Of a stretch of 64,000 nucleotides of DNA, positions 28,692 through 36,983 are shown one piece after another. The stretch is from Streptomyces sp. SJL17-4 (GTDB lineage: Bacteria; Actinomycetota; Actinomycetes; Streptomycetales; Streptomycetaceae). Position numbers and translations under genes: made by a program. The first letter of the stretch is position 1. Each line of letters starts with the position of its first letter. The notes beneath the pieces were generated by a model. The model was not told the DNA's origin. It did not search any database and was given only the letters and a program-made list of their open reading frames with translations. The stretch is from NCBI RefSeq assembly GCF_036826855.1, contig NZ_CP104578.1, positions 3,658,001 to 3,722,000 on the forward strand, read 5' to 3'.

Positions 28692-31025
28692 TCAGGCCTT
28701 CTGCTTCGCCTTGTTCGCGGGGGCGACGGGTGCGGGGCCGATCACCTTGTAGGCGCCGTTCTGCACCGCGTGCACGAAGGTCCCGCCGTTGGTGAGGTCA
28801 CCTGCCTCGTTGAAGGTGTAACCGCCCATGACGCCGGTGTACTTCTGCTTCCGCAGCGCGTCCCATAGCCCCTTGCGGGCCGGTGTCCGGCCCGCCTTCG
28901 CGTTCCGCGCGAGCTGCTCGACCGCCATGGTGACGACGTCGTACGACTCGCCCGTGTAGTACGCGGGAGGCGCGCCGAACCGCTTCCGGTACGCCGCGAC
29001 GAAGCCGGCCGCCTCCTTGCGGGAGACGGCGTCGAGCACGGGCGCGCCGAAGAACCAGCCCTCGGCGTCGGCACCGGCCTCCTTCAGGAACGCCGCCCCG
29101 AAGGCATGCTGGCCGGCGAACCGGGGCCCGGTGAAGCGGAGTTCGTTCAGTGCACGGGCGGCGAGGACCGCGGTGCTGCGGACTCCGCAGTGGACGTACG
29201 CGTCCATGCCCGCGTCGATCATCTCGCCGAGGATCGTGCGGTAGTCCCGCGCCCGAGCCGGGACCACCCGGAAGTGGGGCGTGAGACCGGCCTGCCCGAA
29301 GCCGAACTGGGAACCCCGGACGAGCTGCCAGCTGTACTGGTCGTCGGTGCGCTCCTGGAGGACTCCGGGGCGGCGGATGGCCGACAGCAGCGTGACGGAC
29401 CAGGCGAGGTGCATCCCGGCGTAGAGGTGGTGCGGGATCGCCCGCAGCACCGTGGAGTTCTGCGGGCTGTCCGTGTCCCGGACGGTGAGCAGGTTGTACC
29501 CGGCGGAGACCGTGATCAGTGGGAGGCCGGACTCCTCGAAGGCGGGGAGCGCGGCCTGCCCGGTGTCGTCGGAGGTGGGTCCGAGGACGACGAGAACGCC
29601 CGGATCGGCGGTGAGTTCGCGGGCGGAGGCGAGAGCCGTGTTCCGGTCGCCCCGGTCGTCGGAGACCTTGAGTTCGATCGTGAACGGTTTGTCCTTGCGG
29701 GCGTTGAACCGCTCGACGGCGAGATGCGCACCGCGCTCCTGGGCGAGCCCGATCTCCTTGGCGGGTCCGGACAGGTCGGCGAGCACACCGACCTTCCAGG
29801 TGTTGCGGGAGGGCGCGGGCTTCCCGCCGCTCCCCTTGCCGTCGGTGTCGTCGTCCTTCAGGGCCGACCACGCGGCGACGGATCCTCCGCCGACGGCGAG
29901 GGCGGCGGCACCGGAGGCGAGCAGCAGGAAACCGCGTCTGCTGCGCCGTGGCGGCTCCGCCGGTGCCGTGCCCGCCTCGGTGGCGTCGATGTCGGGGAGG
30001 GCCAGCATCCGGGCGGAGCGCTCGGCGATGGTCCGGACGACGGGGGCGGGCAGCCAGTCGGCGGCGTTTCCCGGGGCGTCCTCGACGAGCCGGACGGCGA
30101 CCTCCTCGGCGGTCGGCCGGGCGGCCGGGTCCTTGGCGAGACAGGCGCGCAGCACGTCGAGCAGGCCGTCCGGTACGCCGCCGAGGTCGGGCTCGTCGTG
30201 GACGGTCCGGTACATCAGGGCGTCCACGGCGCCGGTGCCGAAGGGCGGGCGCCCGGTCGCCGCGTACGCGAGGAGGCAGCCGAGCGCGAAGACGTCGGCG
30301 GGCGGACCGATGGCGTCGACGCGGGCCTCGGCCTGCTCGGGGGCGAGGAAACCGGGGGTGCCGACGACCATGTCGGTGGCGGTGAGGGCGGTCTCGCCGG
30401 TCGCCCGGGCGATGCCGAAGTCGATGAGCCTCGGTCCGTCGACGGCGAGCAGGACGTTGCCCGGCTTGACGTCGCGGTGGACGAGCCCGGCCGCGTGCAC
30501 GGCGGCGAGGGCACGGGCGACGGCCCCGCCGAGCACGCGGACGCTCCGCTCGGGCAGCGCCCCGTGCGCGGTGACGGCCTCGCCGAGGGAGGGTCCGGGG
30601 ACGAAGGCCGTGGCCATCCAGGGCTCGGGGGCGTCCGGGTCGGCTCCGGTGACGGGGACGGCCCACGGGCTGACGACCCGGCGCGCGGCCTCGACCTCGC
30701 GGCGGAACCGGGCCCGGAAATCGGGCTGTTCGGCCTGGTCGGCGTGGGTGACCTTGACGGCGGCGAGCTCGCCGTTCTCCGTACGGCCCAGGTAGACGAC
30801 ACCCATACCGCCGGCACCGAGGCGACCGAGCAGGCGGTAGCCGGCGATCAGGGAAGGGTCGGAGGGAAGGAGCGGCTGGAGCGCGCCGGGCTCGGGCCGG
30901 AAGCGGGGCGGCTCGGGCTGGAGGTCGGGCCGGCCGGGCGACCGCTCGGGGCGCCGGGTGGGCTGGTCGGGGCGCTGCTCGGGCTGGTCCGGCCGCTGCT
31001 CGGGCTGGGGGGTCACGGGGCTCAT
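28692..31025 (-). CDS. receptor Ser/Thr kinase fused to solute-binding protein (first of pair)
   Basis: A 777-residue paralogue of the next gene. It has an extra N-terminal ~58 residues of Pro/Arg-rich repeats (E-Q-R-P-D-Q-P twice), then the kinase (G-A-G-G-M-G, H-R-D-V-K-P-G-N, D-F-G). A membrane segment with S-R-R-G-F-L-L-L-A-S near residue 370 is followed by an extracytoplasmic Leu/Ile/Val-binding-like domain (V-G-V-L-A-D-L-S-G, V-V-L-G-P-T-S-D). The ATG overlaps the lipoprotein stop (ATGA). The C-terminus is Ala/Pro/Lys-rich. Confidence 0.9.
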   Translation of the reverse strand: MSPVTPQPEQRPDQPEQRPDQPTRRPERSPGRPDLQPEPPRFRPEPGALQPLLPSDPSLIAGYRLLGRLGAGGMGVVYLGRTENGELAAVKVTHADQAEQPDFRARFRREVEAARRVVSPWAVPVTGADPDAPEPWMATAFVPGPSLGEAVTAHGALPERSVRVLGGAVARALAAVHAAGLVHRDVKPGNVLLAVDGPRLIDFGIARATGETALTATDMVVGTPGFLAPEQAEARVDAIGPPADVFALGCLLAYAATGRPPFGTGAVDALMYRTVHDEPDLGGVPDGLLDVLRACLAKDPAARPTAEEVAVRLVEDAPGNAADWLPAPVVRTIAERSARMLALPDIDATEAGTAPAEPPRRSRRGFLLLASGAAALAVGGGSVAAWSALKDDDTDGKGSGGKPAPSRNTWKVGVLADLSGPAKEIGLAQERGAHLAVERFNARKDKPFTIELKVSDDRGDRNTALASARELTADPGVLVVLGPTSDDTGQAALPAFEESGLPLITVSAGYNLLTVRDTDSPQNSTVLRAIPHHLYAGMHLAWSVTLLSAIRRPGVLQERTDDQYSWQLVRGSQFGFGQAGLTPHFRVVPARARDYRTILGEMIDAGMDAYVHCGVRSTAVLAARALNELRFTGPRFAGQHAFGAAFLKEAGADAEGWFFGAPVLDAVSRKEAAGFVAAYRKRFGAPPAYYTGESYDVVTMAVEQLARNAKAGRTPARKGLWDALRKQKYTGVMGGYTFNEAGDLTNGGTFVHAVQNGAYKVIGPAPVAPANKAKQKA

Positions 31026-31876
31026 GGCTGGACCTCCAGCTCGTCCTTGGCGCGTTCGATCATGGTGACGAGGGCTTGGACCTGGCTGGTGACGGTGCCG
31101 ACCGTGGTGTCGGTCTGCGCCTCGCTGTAGCCGGGCGCTCCCTTGACGACGGTGGCGACGGTGATCTGGCCGATCTGCGACTGGTACCAGCCGTAGAACT
31201 GCTCGCCCTTCACCCCGTCGCTGACGTAGGCCCCGCGCTCGCCCAGGGAGTCGGTCGCGGTGAAGTTGCCGCCGATGCCGAAGGTGTTGCCGAGGGAGAC
31301 GAGGCCGGAGATGCGTTCGCCGTCGCGCAGTTTCTGGTCGGGGCAGCGGAGCGCCTCCTCCAGGGTCCCGGCCATCTCCCAGTCGGCGTCGGCCTCCGTG
31401 CGGTGCACGGTGACGGTGGAGGCGACGCGGAGGGTCCCCAGGGCACCCTCGGCGGGGATCTCGCTGTAGGCGGTGACGCTGTAGAGCACGGTGGACGGCC
31501 GGACACCCGTCTCCCAGGAGCAGTTGGCGCCGAGGACGGGCCAGTAGTCCGGGTCACTGAGGTACGGGGTGCGCTTCACGTAGTCCGGGCCCCAGACATC
31601 GGGCCCCGCGACGACGGCGAGGGCGAGCCGCCTGGCGTCGGCCTCGGTCTTCGGCAGGCGCTTCGGGTCGGGGACGAAGTCGAGCGCGGTCGGCGTGGGG
31701 GTGGGGGTGGGGGCCGGTGTCGTCGGGGCGGCCGACGCGCTCGTACTCCCCTTGCCCCCCTTGCCGTCGGGTCTCTTCCCGTCGGCGTCCCCACCGTCGG
31801 AACAGCCCGTCAGGATCAGCCCGCCCACCAGCGCGGCGCAACAGGCGCGCAGCAGTCTCCGGTCCCCGTTCCCCAC
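31022..31876 (-). CDS. secreted lipoprotein, function unknown
   Basis: A 284-residue protein. An N-terminal R-R-L-L-R-A-C-C-A-A-L-V-G-G leader ends in the lipobox L-T-G-C, so it is membrane-anchored outside the cell. A Ser/Thr/Pro/Lys-rich linker follows, then about 200 residues of unrecognised globular sequence. It starts the operon with the two receptor kinases (4-nt overlap), which suggests it works with, or is a target of, their extracytoplasmic domains. Start GTG at 31876. Confidence 0.8.
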   Translation of the reverse strand: MGNGDRRLLRACCAALVGGLILTGCSDGGDADGKRPDGKGGKGSTSASAAPTTPAPTPTPTPTALDFVPDPKRLPKTEADARRLALAVVAGPDVWGPDYVKRTPYLSDPDYWPVLGANCSWETGVRPSTVLYSVTAYSEIPAEGALGTLRVASTVTVHRTEADADWEMAGTLEEALRCPDQKLRDGERISGLVSLGNTFGIGGNFTATDSLGERGAYVSDGVKGEQFYGWYQSQIGQITVATVVKGAPGYSEAQTDTTVGTVTSQVQALVTMIERAKDELEVQP

Positions 31877-31968
31877 AGTTCCCCCACGGTCCCTCGGTCC
31901 CTCACGGCTTCCCCCGGACAGTGAGCAGATCGTACGACTTGGTGGGGCAACTCGCCCTGGCTACAACA

Positions 31969-32385
31969 TCATTGGGACGAAGCGGTAGCGCTCTCGCGAC
32001 GCGCCTCGTCGTACCGTTCGCGGGCCTCCTCGACGGCGGCGATCTGGCGCTCGGACCAGCGGGCCAGCTCAGAGACCTGTTGGGCGGCCCCGGCACCGAG
32101 TTCGGTGAGGCTGTAGTCGACGCGGGGCGGGATGACAGGCTTGGCGTCACGGTGGACGAAGCCGTCGCGCTCCAGGGTCTGGAGCGTCTGCGTCAGCATC
32201 TTCTCGCTGACCCCGCCGACCCTGCGGCGCAGCTCGCTGAAGCGGTACGAACGCTCCCGCAGCGCGATCAGGATCAGGACGCCCCACCGGCTGGTGACGT
32301 GCTCCAGGACGAGCCGCGACGGGCACATGGCGCCGTCGACGTCGGCCGGCAGGCTCCGGATCTCCTGCTTCTCACTTACTCCCAT
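31969..32385 (-). CDS. HxlR family transcriptional regulator
   Basis: A 138-residue winged-helix regulator. The core pattern is M-C-P-S-R-L, S-R-W-G-V-L-I-L-I-A-L, F-S-E-L-R-R-R, K-M-L-T-Q-T-L and P-P-R-V-D-Y-S-L-T-E-L-G. The Cys in M-C-P may sense oxidants or quinones, as in QorR/YodB-type HxlR proteins. It is transcribed away from a QOR2-like gene, the same layout as E. coli ytfH-ytfG. The ATG at 32385 has AAGG 8 nt upstream. Confidence 0.92.
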   Translation of the reverse strand: MGVSEKQEIRSLPADVDGAMCPSRLVLEHVTSRWGVLILIALRERSYRFSELRRRVGGVSEKMLTQTLQTLERDGFVHRDAKPVIPPRVDYSLTELGAGAAQQVSELARWSERQIAAVEEARERYDEARRESATASSQ

Positions 32386-32388
32386 GTC

Positions 32389-32413
32389 AGTACCTTACTT
32401 CAAAGTGGGTACT
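32389..32413. promoter_or_regulatory. HxlR operator between divergent genes
   Basis: AGTACC and GGTACT half-sites frame a near-palindrome (AGTACCTTACTT ... AAAGTGGGTACT) that touches the HxlR start region and the promoter of the oxidoreductase. This is the form and position expected for autoregulation by the HxlR protein. Confidence 0.65.
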
Positions 32414-32483
32414 TTCGAAAGGTTAGCGCCTCTCGTACGGTGAGTGCATCGCCCACCGCACCCCACGGGACAAGGAACCGCTC

Positions 32484-33350
32484 ATGAGCATCGTCGTCAC
32501 CGGAGCCACCGGACAGCTCGGCCGTCTCGTCATCGACGAGCTGCTGGGCCGAGTACCCGCCGAGTCCGTCGTCGCCGTCGTCCGCGACAAGGAGAAGGCC
32601 GCCGACCTCGCCGAGCGCGGCGTCGAGCTGCGGATCGCGGACTACAGCAGGCCGGAGACCCTGGCCGGAGCCTTCGAGGCCGGCGACCGGGTGCTCCTCA
32701 TCTCGGGCAGCGAGGTCGGGCAGCGCGTCGCCCAGCACACCGCCGTGATCGACGCCGCCAAGGCCGCGGACGTGGCCCAGCTCGCGTACACCGGCGTCCT
32801 CGGCGGTGACGAGGCCGACTTCGACCTGGCCGCCGAGCACAAGGTCACCGAGCGGCTGATCATCGAGTCCGGACTGCCGTACACCTTCCTCCGTAACGGC
32901 TGGTACACCGAGAACTACACCGCGAACCTCGGCCCCGTCCTCGCCCACGGCGCCGTCGTCGCCAACGCCGGCGAGGGCCGGATCGCCTCCGCCGCCCGCG
33001 CCGACTACGCCGCCGCCGCGGCCGCCGTCCTGGCCGGCCCCGCCGAGGAGCACCTGAACACGGCGTACGAGCTGAGCGGCGACACCGCCTGGTCCCTCGC
33101 CGAGTACGCGGCCGAGGTCGCCGCCCAGTCCGGCCGGGAGATCACGTACAGCAACGTGCCCGCCGAGGCGCACCTCGCGATCCTCACCGGCGCCGGGGTC
33201 CCGCAGGTCTTCGCCGAGATCCTGGTCGACGTCGACCGGGCCGTCGAGCGCGGCGCGCTCGCCGGGCGGACGGGCGACCTGGCCCGCCTGATCGGGCGCC
33301 CGACCACCCCGATCGCGGTGACGATCAAGGAAGCCCTGAACGCCTCCTGA
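32484..33350 (+). CDS. NAD(P)H:quinone oxidoreductase-2-like (NmrA-type) protein
   Basis: A 288-residue Rossmann protein of the QOR2/YtfG group: V-V-T-G-A-T-G-Q-L-G-R at the start, and F-L-R-N-G-W-Y-T-E-N-Y near residue 135, a hallmark of this branch. QOR2 reduces quinones with NADPH (established for E. coli YtfG). ACAAGGAA lies upstream of the ATG. It is divergent from an HxlR regulator that likely controls it in response to quinone or oxidant stress. Confidence 0.88.
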   Translation: MSIVVTGATGQLGRLVIDELLGRVPAESVVAVVRDKEKAADLAERGVELRIADYSRPETLAGAFEAGDRVLLISGSEVGQRVAQHTAVIDAAKAADVAQLAYTGVLGGDEADFDLAAEHKVTERLIIESGLPYTFLRNGWYTENYTANLGPVLAHGAVVANAGEGRIASAARADYAAAAAAVLAGPAEEHLNTAYELSGDTAWSLAEYAAEVAAQSGREITYSNVPAEAHLAILTGAGVPQVFAEILVDVDRAVERGALAGRTGDLARLIGRPTTPIAVTIKEALNAS

Positions 33351-33377
33351 CCGCCTCCTGAGCAGCACCCTCGCCCC

Positions 33378-33407
33378 GTCATGACCGTATCGCGGTACGG
33401 GCATGAC
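33378..33407 (+). terminator. hairpin after the quinone oxidoreductase gene
   Basis: A 12-bp stem with one mismatch (GTCATGACCGTA/TACGGGCATGAC) and a 6-nt loop, 28 nt after the stop. It could also be an operator for rarD. Confidence 0.5.
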
Positions 33408-33466
33408 AAGCCGCCCCGTGCGGCGCTACCTTCGACAGGACAGCGCGGCACAGGGCGGGAGGTCCG

Positions 33467-34501
33467 GTGAAGACCGACAACGAGGAACGAGCAGGATTGC
33501 TCTACGGGATCGGCGCCTACGGCATGTGGGGTCTGGTCCCGCTCTTCTGGCCCCTCCTCAAGCCCGCCGGTTCGGTCGAGATCCTCGCCCACCGGATGGT
33601 GTGGTCCCTGGCCTTCGTCGGCATCGCGCTCCTCGCGGTACGCCGCTGGGGGTGGATCCGCGAACTCGTCCGCAGCCCGCGCAAGCTCGGCCTGATCACC
33701 GTCGCCGCCGCCGTCATCACGGTGAACTGGGGCCTCTACATCTGGTCCGTCAACACGGGCCATGTCGTCGAGGCCTCCCTCGGCTACTTCATCAACCCGC
33801 TCGTCACCATCGCCCTCGGCGTCCTGGTCCTCCAGGAACGACTGCGCCCCGCACAGTGGGCCGCGGTCGGCATCGGCTTCGCCGCCGTCCTCGTCCTGGC
33901 GATCGGCTACGGGCAGCCGCCCTGGATCTCCCTGACCCTGGCCTTCTCCTTCGCCGTCTACGGCCTGGTGAAGAAGAAGGTCAACATCGGCGGCCTGGAG
34001 TCGCTCGCCGCCGAGACCGCCGTCCAGTTCCTGCCGGCCCTCGGCTACCTCGTCTGGCTCGGCACCCAGGGCACCCTCGCCTTCGGCTCCCACGGCGCGG
34101 GCCACACGGCCCTGCTCGCCGCCACCGGCATCGTCACGGCGGTGCCGCTCGTCTGCTTCGGGGCGGCCGCGATCCGCGTACCGCTGTCGACGCTCGGCCT
34201 CCTCCAGTACCTGGCGCCGACCTTCCAGTTCCTCCTCGGGGTCCTCTACTTCCACGAGGAGATGCCGCCGGAGCGCTGGGCGGGCTTCTCCCTCGTGTGG
34301 CTGGCCCTGACGGTCCTCACGTGGGACGCCCTGCGCACGGCGCGCCGGAGCAGGGCGGCGGTGGAGGCGGCGAAGACGACGGCGGCAGTGGAGGCGGCCG
34401 AGGCTGCGGCGGCAGCGGAGGCGACGGAGACAGCGGAAGCGCCGCAGGCAGCTACGGAGGGCACGCCCCCCGCACCGGCCGCCGCCCGCCAAGCACTCTG
34501 A
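33467..34501 (+). CDS. rarD: EamA family transporter RarD
   Basis: A 344-residue, ten-helix DMT-superfamily transporter. G-L-L-Y-G-I-G-A-Y-G-M-W-G-L-V-P and N-W-G-L-Y-I-W-S-V-N are RarD signatures. Substrate is not established. Start GTG at 33467 with GGGAGG upstream. The last ~50 residues are an Ala/Glu/Thr-rich soluble tail with short repeats, absent from typical RarD. Confidence 0.92.
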   Translation: MKTDNEERAGLLYGIGAYGMWGLVPLFWPLLKPAGSVEILAHRMVWSLAFVGIALLAVRRWGWIRELVRSPRKLGLITVAAAVITVNWGLYIWSVNTGHVVEASLGYFINPLVTIALGVLVLQERLRPAQWAAVGIGFAAVLVLAIGYGQPPWISLTLAFSFAVYGLVKKKVNIGGLESLAAETAVQFLPALGYLVWLGTQGTLAFGSHGAGHTALLAATGIVTAVPLVCFGAAAIRVPLSTLGLLQYLAPTFQFLLGVLYFHEEMPPERWAGFSLVWLALTVLTWDALRTARRSRAAVEAAKTTAAVEAAEAAAAAEATETAEAPQAATEGTPPAPAAARQAL

Positions 34502-34514
34502 CAGCGGCCGACGG

Positions 34515-34660
34515 TCACCCGTCCAGCAGGCCGTGCTCGCGGATCAGCCAGCAGACCGCCGTCAGCGCAGGGTCGCGACGTCATGACCGACGGGCTCGGC
34601 CCAGTCGACCTCGGCCAGCCGGGCGGCGAATCGTTCGTCCCTCCACATCAGGGGCGTACG
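34515..34660 (-). pseudogene. remnant of an unidentified gene
   Basis: Two adjoining minus-strand pieces with coding character lie in the 271-nt gap before the second HxlR gene. One reads M-W-R-D-E-R-F-A-A-R-L-A-E-V-D-W and runs to D-V-A-T-L. The other, in a shifted frame, reads L-T-A-V-C-W-L-I-R-E-H-G-L-L-D-G and ends at a stop. They look like the C-terminal end of one gene broken by an indel near 34563. The family was not recognised. Confidence 0.45.
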
Positions 34661-34706
34661 GGGACACCCAGACCGTGACCTTGGTCGCAGGGGCGCCGCC
34701 GTGGCC

Positions 34707-34743
34707 GGTTACCGACCGGGGGGGGTGGTTCCCTCTTGTAACC
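34707..34743 (+). promoter_or_regulatory. GGTTAC...GTAACC inverted repeat upstream of HxlR gene
   Basis: GGTTAC and GTAACC half-sites with a 25-nt centre containing a G run lie 30 nt before the start of the second HxlR gene. The spacing and GTAAC core fit an HxlR-type operator; autoregulation is inferred. Confidence 0.5.
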
Positions 34744-34772
34744 GCCCCCGTCCTGCGGGAGCATCGGGTGCC

Positions 34773-35213
34773 ATGGGAGAAGGCATTCTGAAGTCACCGA
34801 GTCACTGCGCGGGAACCTACGGGGACGACGGAGATCCCGACCCCTTCCAGTGGGACACCCGGGAGGACTGCGAGGTACGGCAGATCCTCGACCGGGTCGC
34901 CGACAAGTGGTCGCTCCTCGTCATCGCCCTCCTCGACCGCCGGGTGCTGCGCTTCACGGAGCTCAAGCGCGAGATCGACGGCGTCAGCCAGCGCATGCTG
35001 ACCGTGACCCTGCGCCAGCTGGAGCGCGACGGCCTGGTGAAGCGCACGGTCCACCCGGTCGTCCCGCCTCGCGTCGAGTACGAGCTGACGCCGCTGGGCG
35101 GCACGTTGCACACCACGATCCGTTCCCTCGTCACGTGGACCGAGCAGCACCAGAACGAGATCGCGGTGGCACGGGAGGAGTACGACGCACGGGAGGCGGC
35201 GACGGTGGCCTGA
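34773..35213 (+). CDS. HxlR family transcriptional regulator
   Basis: A 146-residue winged-helix regulator with D-C-E-V-R-Q-I-L-D-R-V-A-D-K-W-S-L-L-V-I, R-F-T-E-L-K-R-E-I, Q-R-M-L-T-V-T-L-R and P-P-R-V-E-Y-E-L-T. Start ATG at 34773 with a weak GGGAG site. HxlR genes usually sit opposite an oxidoreductase gene. Here the upstream side holds only the decayed fragment at 34515-34660, so its partner may have been lost. Confidence 0.9.
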   Translation: MGEGILKSPSHCAGTYGDDGDPDPFQWDTREDCEVRQILDRVADKWSLLVIALLDRRVLRFTELKREIDGVSQRMLTVTLRQLERDGLVKRTVHPVVPPRVEYELTPLGGTLHTTIRSLVTWTEQHQNEIAVAREEYDAREAATVA

Positions 35214-35292
35214 AGGGCCCCTCCACGGCGGCGGGGACGGGGACGCGGACGCGGATAACCGGTGGCCTCGGCCCCGGACTTCACCCATCCTC

Positions 35293-35958
35293 ATGACCAT
35301 GGAAGAAACGAAGTCGGCCATCGATGAGCCGAAGTACCGCATCCGCGCGCTCCACACCGACCGTACGGTCACCGTCTACCAGGCGTACCGGCCCGAGATC
35401 GGCCTGCCCGCGGCCCGCGAGGGACGCTTTCCGGCCACCTGGAAGCGGGACCGGATGACCTGGATCAAGCCGTCGTTCCTCTGGATGATGTACCGCTCGG
35501 GCTGGGGGACGAAGGAGGGCCAGGAGACCGTCCTCGCCGTGGAGATCACCCGCGAGGGCTTCGAGTGGGCCCTGCGGAACGCCTGCCTCTCCCACTACGA
35601 GCGCGGGTTCCACCCCGACCAGGCCGCCTGGAAGCGGCAGTTGAGGCAGGCGCCGGCGCGCGTCCAGTGGGACCCGGAGCGCGATCCGCACCTCCAGGCA
35701 CTCCCGTACCGCTCGCTCCAGCTCGGACTGTCGGGCGAGGCGTCCCGCCGGTACGCGGACGAGTGGACGGTGTCCGTACGCGACGTGACCCCGCTCGCAC
35801 ACCGGATCCACGGGCTGGTCCGCTCGGGTGACCTGGCGGCGGCCCGGCTCCTGCTCCCGCGTGAGGAGCCGTACCCGGAGCCCGCGGGCCTGCTCGACCA
35901 CCTGCGGCGCGGTCAGGGACCGGAGCTCAGCCGGCCGGAGCCGGTGCCGGAGCCGTGA
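35293..35958 (+). CDS. DUF4291 domain protein
   Basis: A 221-residue protein matching the DUF4291 pattern through nearly its full length: I-R-A-L-H-T-D, V-Y-Q-A-Y-R-P-E-I, and the hallmark R-M-T-W-I-K-P-S-F-L-W-M-M-Y-R-S-G-W-G. Function unknown; no signal peptide or membrane helix. Start ATG at 35293 (a second ATG two codons on is possible). Its end overlaps the convergent gene by 32 nt. Confidence 0.9.
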   Translation: MTMEETKSAIDEPKYRIRALHTDRTVTVYQAYRPEIGLPAAREGRFPATWKRDRMTWIKPSFLWMMYRSGWGTKEGQETVLAVEITREGFEWALRNACLSHYERGFHPDQAAWKRQLRQAPARVQWDPERDPHLQALPYRSLQLGLSGEASRRYADEWTVSVRDVTPLAHRIHGLVRSGDLAAARLLLPREEPYPEPAGLLDHLRRGQGPELSRPEPVPEP

Positions 35959-36283
35959 CGACCGAGAAGTTGAAGTCTCCGGTGCCGAACATCCCGTAGA
36001 GCCACAGCCCCAGCTGTACGAGCTGCTCGACGGCGCGGGCGCTCGTCAGGTCACCGAGGTCGAGGATGACGTTGTGGTGCCCGGGGACGCGGCCGGGCTC
36101 GACCATGACCGTGTTGGTCATGGTGTTGAGCGACTTGACCACGCGGGCCTCCGGGAAGGCGTGCTGGAGCTGCTCGGCGTTGTCGGCGGTACGGGAGCCC
36201 ATGGCGACCTCGTGCCCGAGGGAGACGAGCTTGGTGGCGAGTCGGCGGCCGACTTCGCCGGTGCCGAGTACGGCGATCTTCAT
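35927..36283 (-). pseudogene. F420-dependent NADP oxidoreductase-like gene with internal deletions
   Basis: An uninterrupted 118-codon frame starting M-K-I-A-V-L-G-T-G-E-V-G, the NADP-binding start of the NADPH-F420 reductase-like family. Family members are about 200-230 residues. Here the N-terminal ~35 residues join directly to A-F-P-E-A-R-V-V-K-S-L-N-T-M (about 75 residues missing), and R-V-P-G-H-H joins to L-D-L-G-D-L-T-S-A-R (about 25 missing). The C-terminal L-Y-G-M-F-G-T-G-D-F-N-F is kept. The product would lack most of the Rossmann core and is probably inactive. Confidence 0.75.
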
Positions 36284-36377
36284 GAGGTGCGCTCCGTCGG
36301 AGAGAGACGGCGGCCGGGATGCCGGCCCTATGCCGGACGGCACGCGGCCGCCGCCCGCCGCCTCCCTCCGGGGAGGC

Positions 36378-36983
36378 TCAGCCGCGAGGCGCGCGCCGCA
36401 TGGCCCACAGGGTCGGGCCGCCGCCCGGCAGGCTCGCCTCACCGAGGACGACGAAGCCGAAGTGCTCGTAGACGGGGAGGTTGTCCGGCTTGGAGGACTC
36501 CAGGTAGACGGGCATGCCGGCGGCGTCGGCCTGGGCGAGACCGGAACGCAGCAGGGCGGACCCGTGACCCTGGCCGCGGGAGGCCGGGTCGGCGCCGATG
36601 ACGGCGAGGTACCAGTGGGGCTCGGGGGGCGTGTGCTCGGCGGCCGCCTCGACGGCCTGACGGAAGAGGTCGGCGCGGTCGCCGAGGATCTCCTGGAGCT
36701 CCTGGACGGTGGCGGCGTCGGGAACGGCCTTGTCCTGCCCTTCGGGCGCCACCCAGAAGGCGGCGGCCGAGTCGGTGCGCTCGCAGACGCCGTGCAGACC
36801 GTACTGCCGGGTGAAGAGGGTGGTGAAGTACCGCCCGAGCCCGGCCTCACGCGAGGCGTCGTCGGGGAAGAACCAGCGCATCATCGGGTCGTCGCCGAAG
36901 GCGCGCGCCAGAACGCCGCTGACCATGGGGGCGTCGTCGATTATTGCCGCTTTCGGCGTGTTCGAGGTAGGCATACGGGTCAT
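36378..36983 (-). CDS. GNAT family N-acetyltransferase
   Basis: A 201-residue acetyltransferase. The acetyl-CoA loop R-G-Q-G-H-G-S-A-L-L is at about 140, preceded by H-W-Y-L-A-V-I-G-A-D-P and followed by Y-E-H-F-G-F near 180. Substrate unknown. Start chosen at ATG 36983; ATG 36974 three codons later or GTG 36992 are alternatives because no strong ribosome-binding site is visible. The 94-nt gap to the preceding oxidoreductase remnant holds only GC-rich hairpin sequence. Confidence 0.88.
   Translation of the reverse strand: MTRMPTSNTPKAAIIDDAPMVSGVLARAFGDDPMMRWFFPDDASREAGLGRYFTTLFTRQYGLHGVCERTDSAAAFWVAPEGQDKAVPDAATVQELQEILGDRADLFRQAVEAAAEHTPPEPHWYLAVIGADPASRGQGHGSALLRSGLAQADAAGMPVYLESSKPDNLPVYEHFGFVVLGEASLPGGGPTLWAMRRAPRG

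Noticed and set aside
28692..31025. ABC transporter operon suggested by the solute-binding domains
   Set aside because: No permease or ATPase genes are adjacent and each binding domain is fused to a kinase, so a receptor role fits better than transport.
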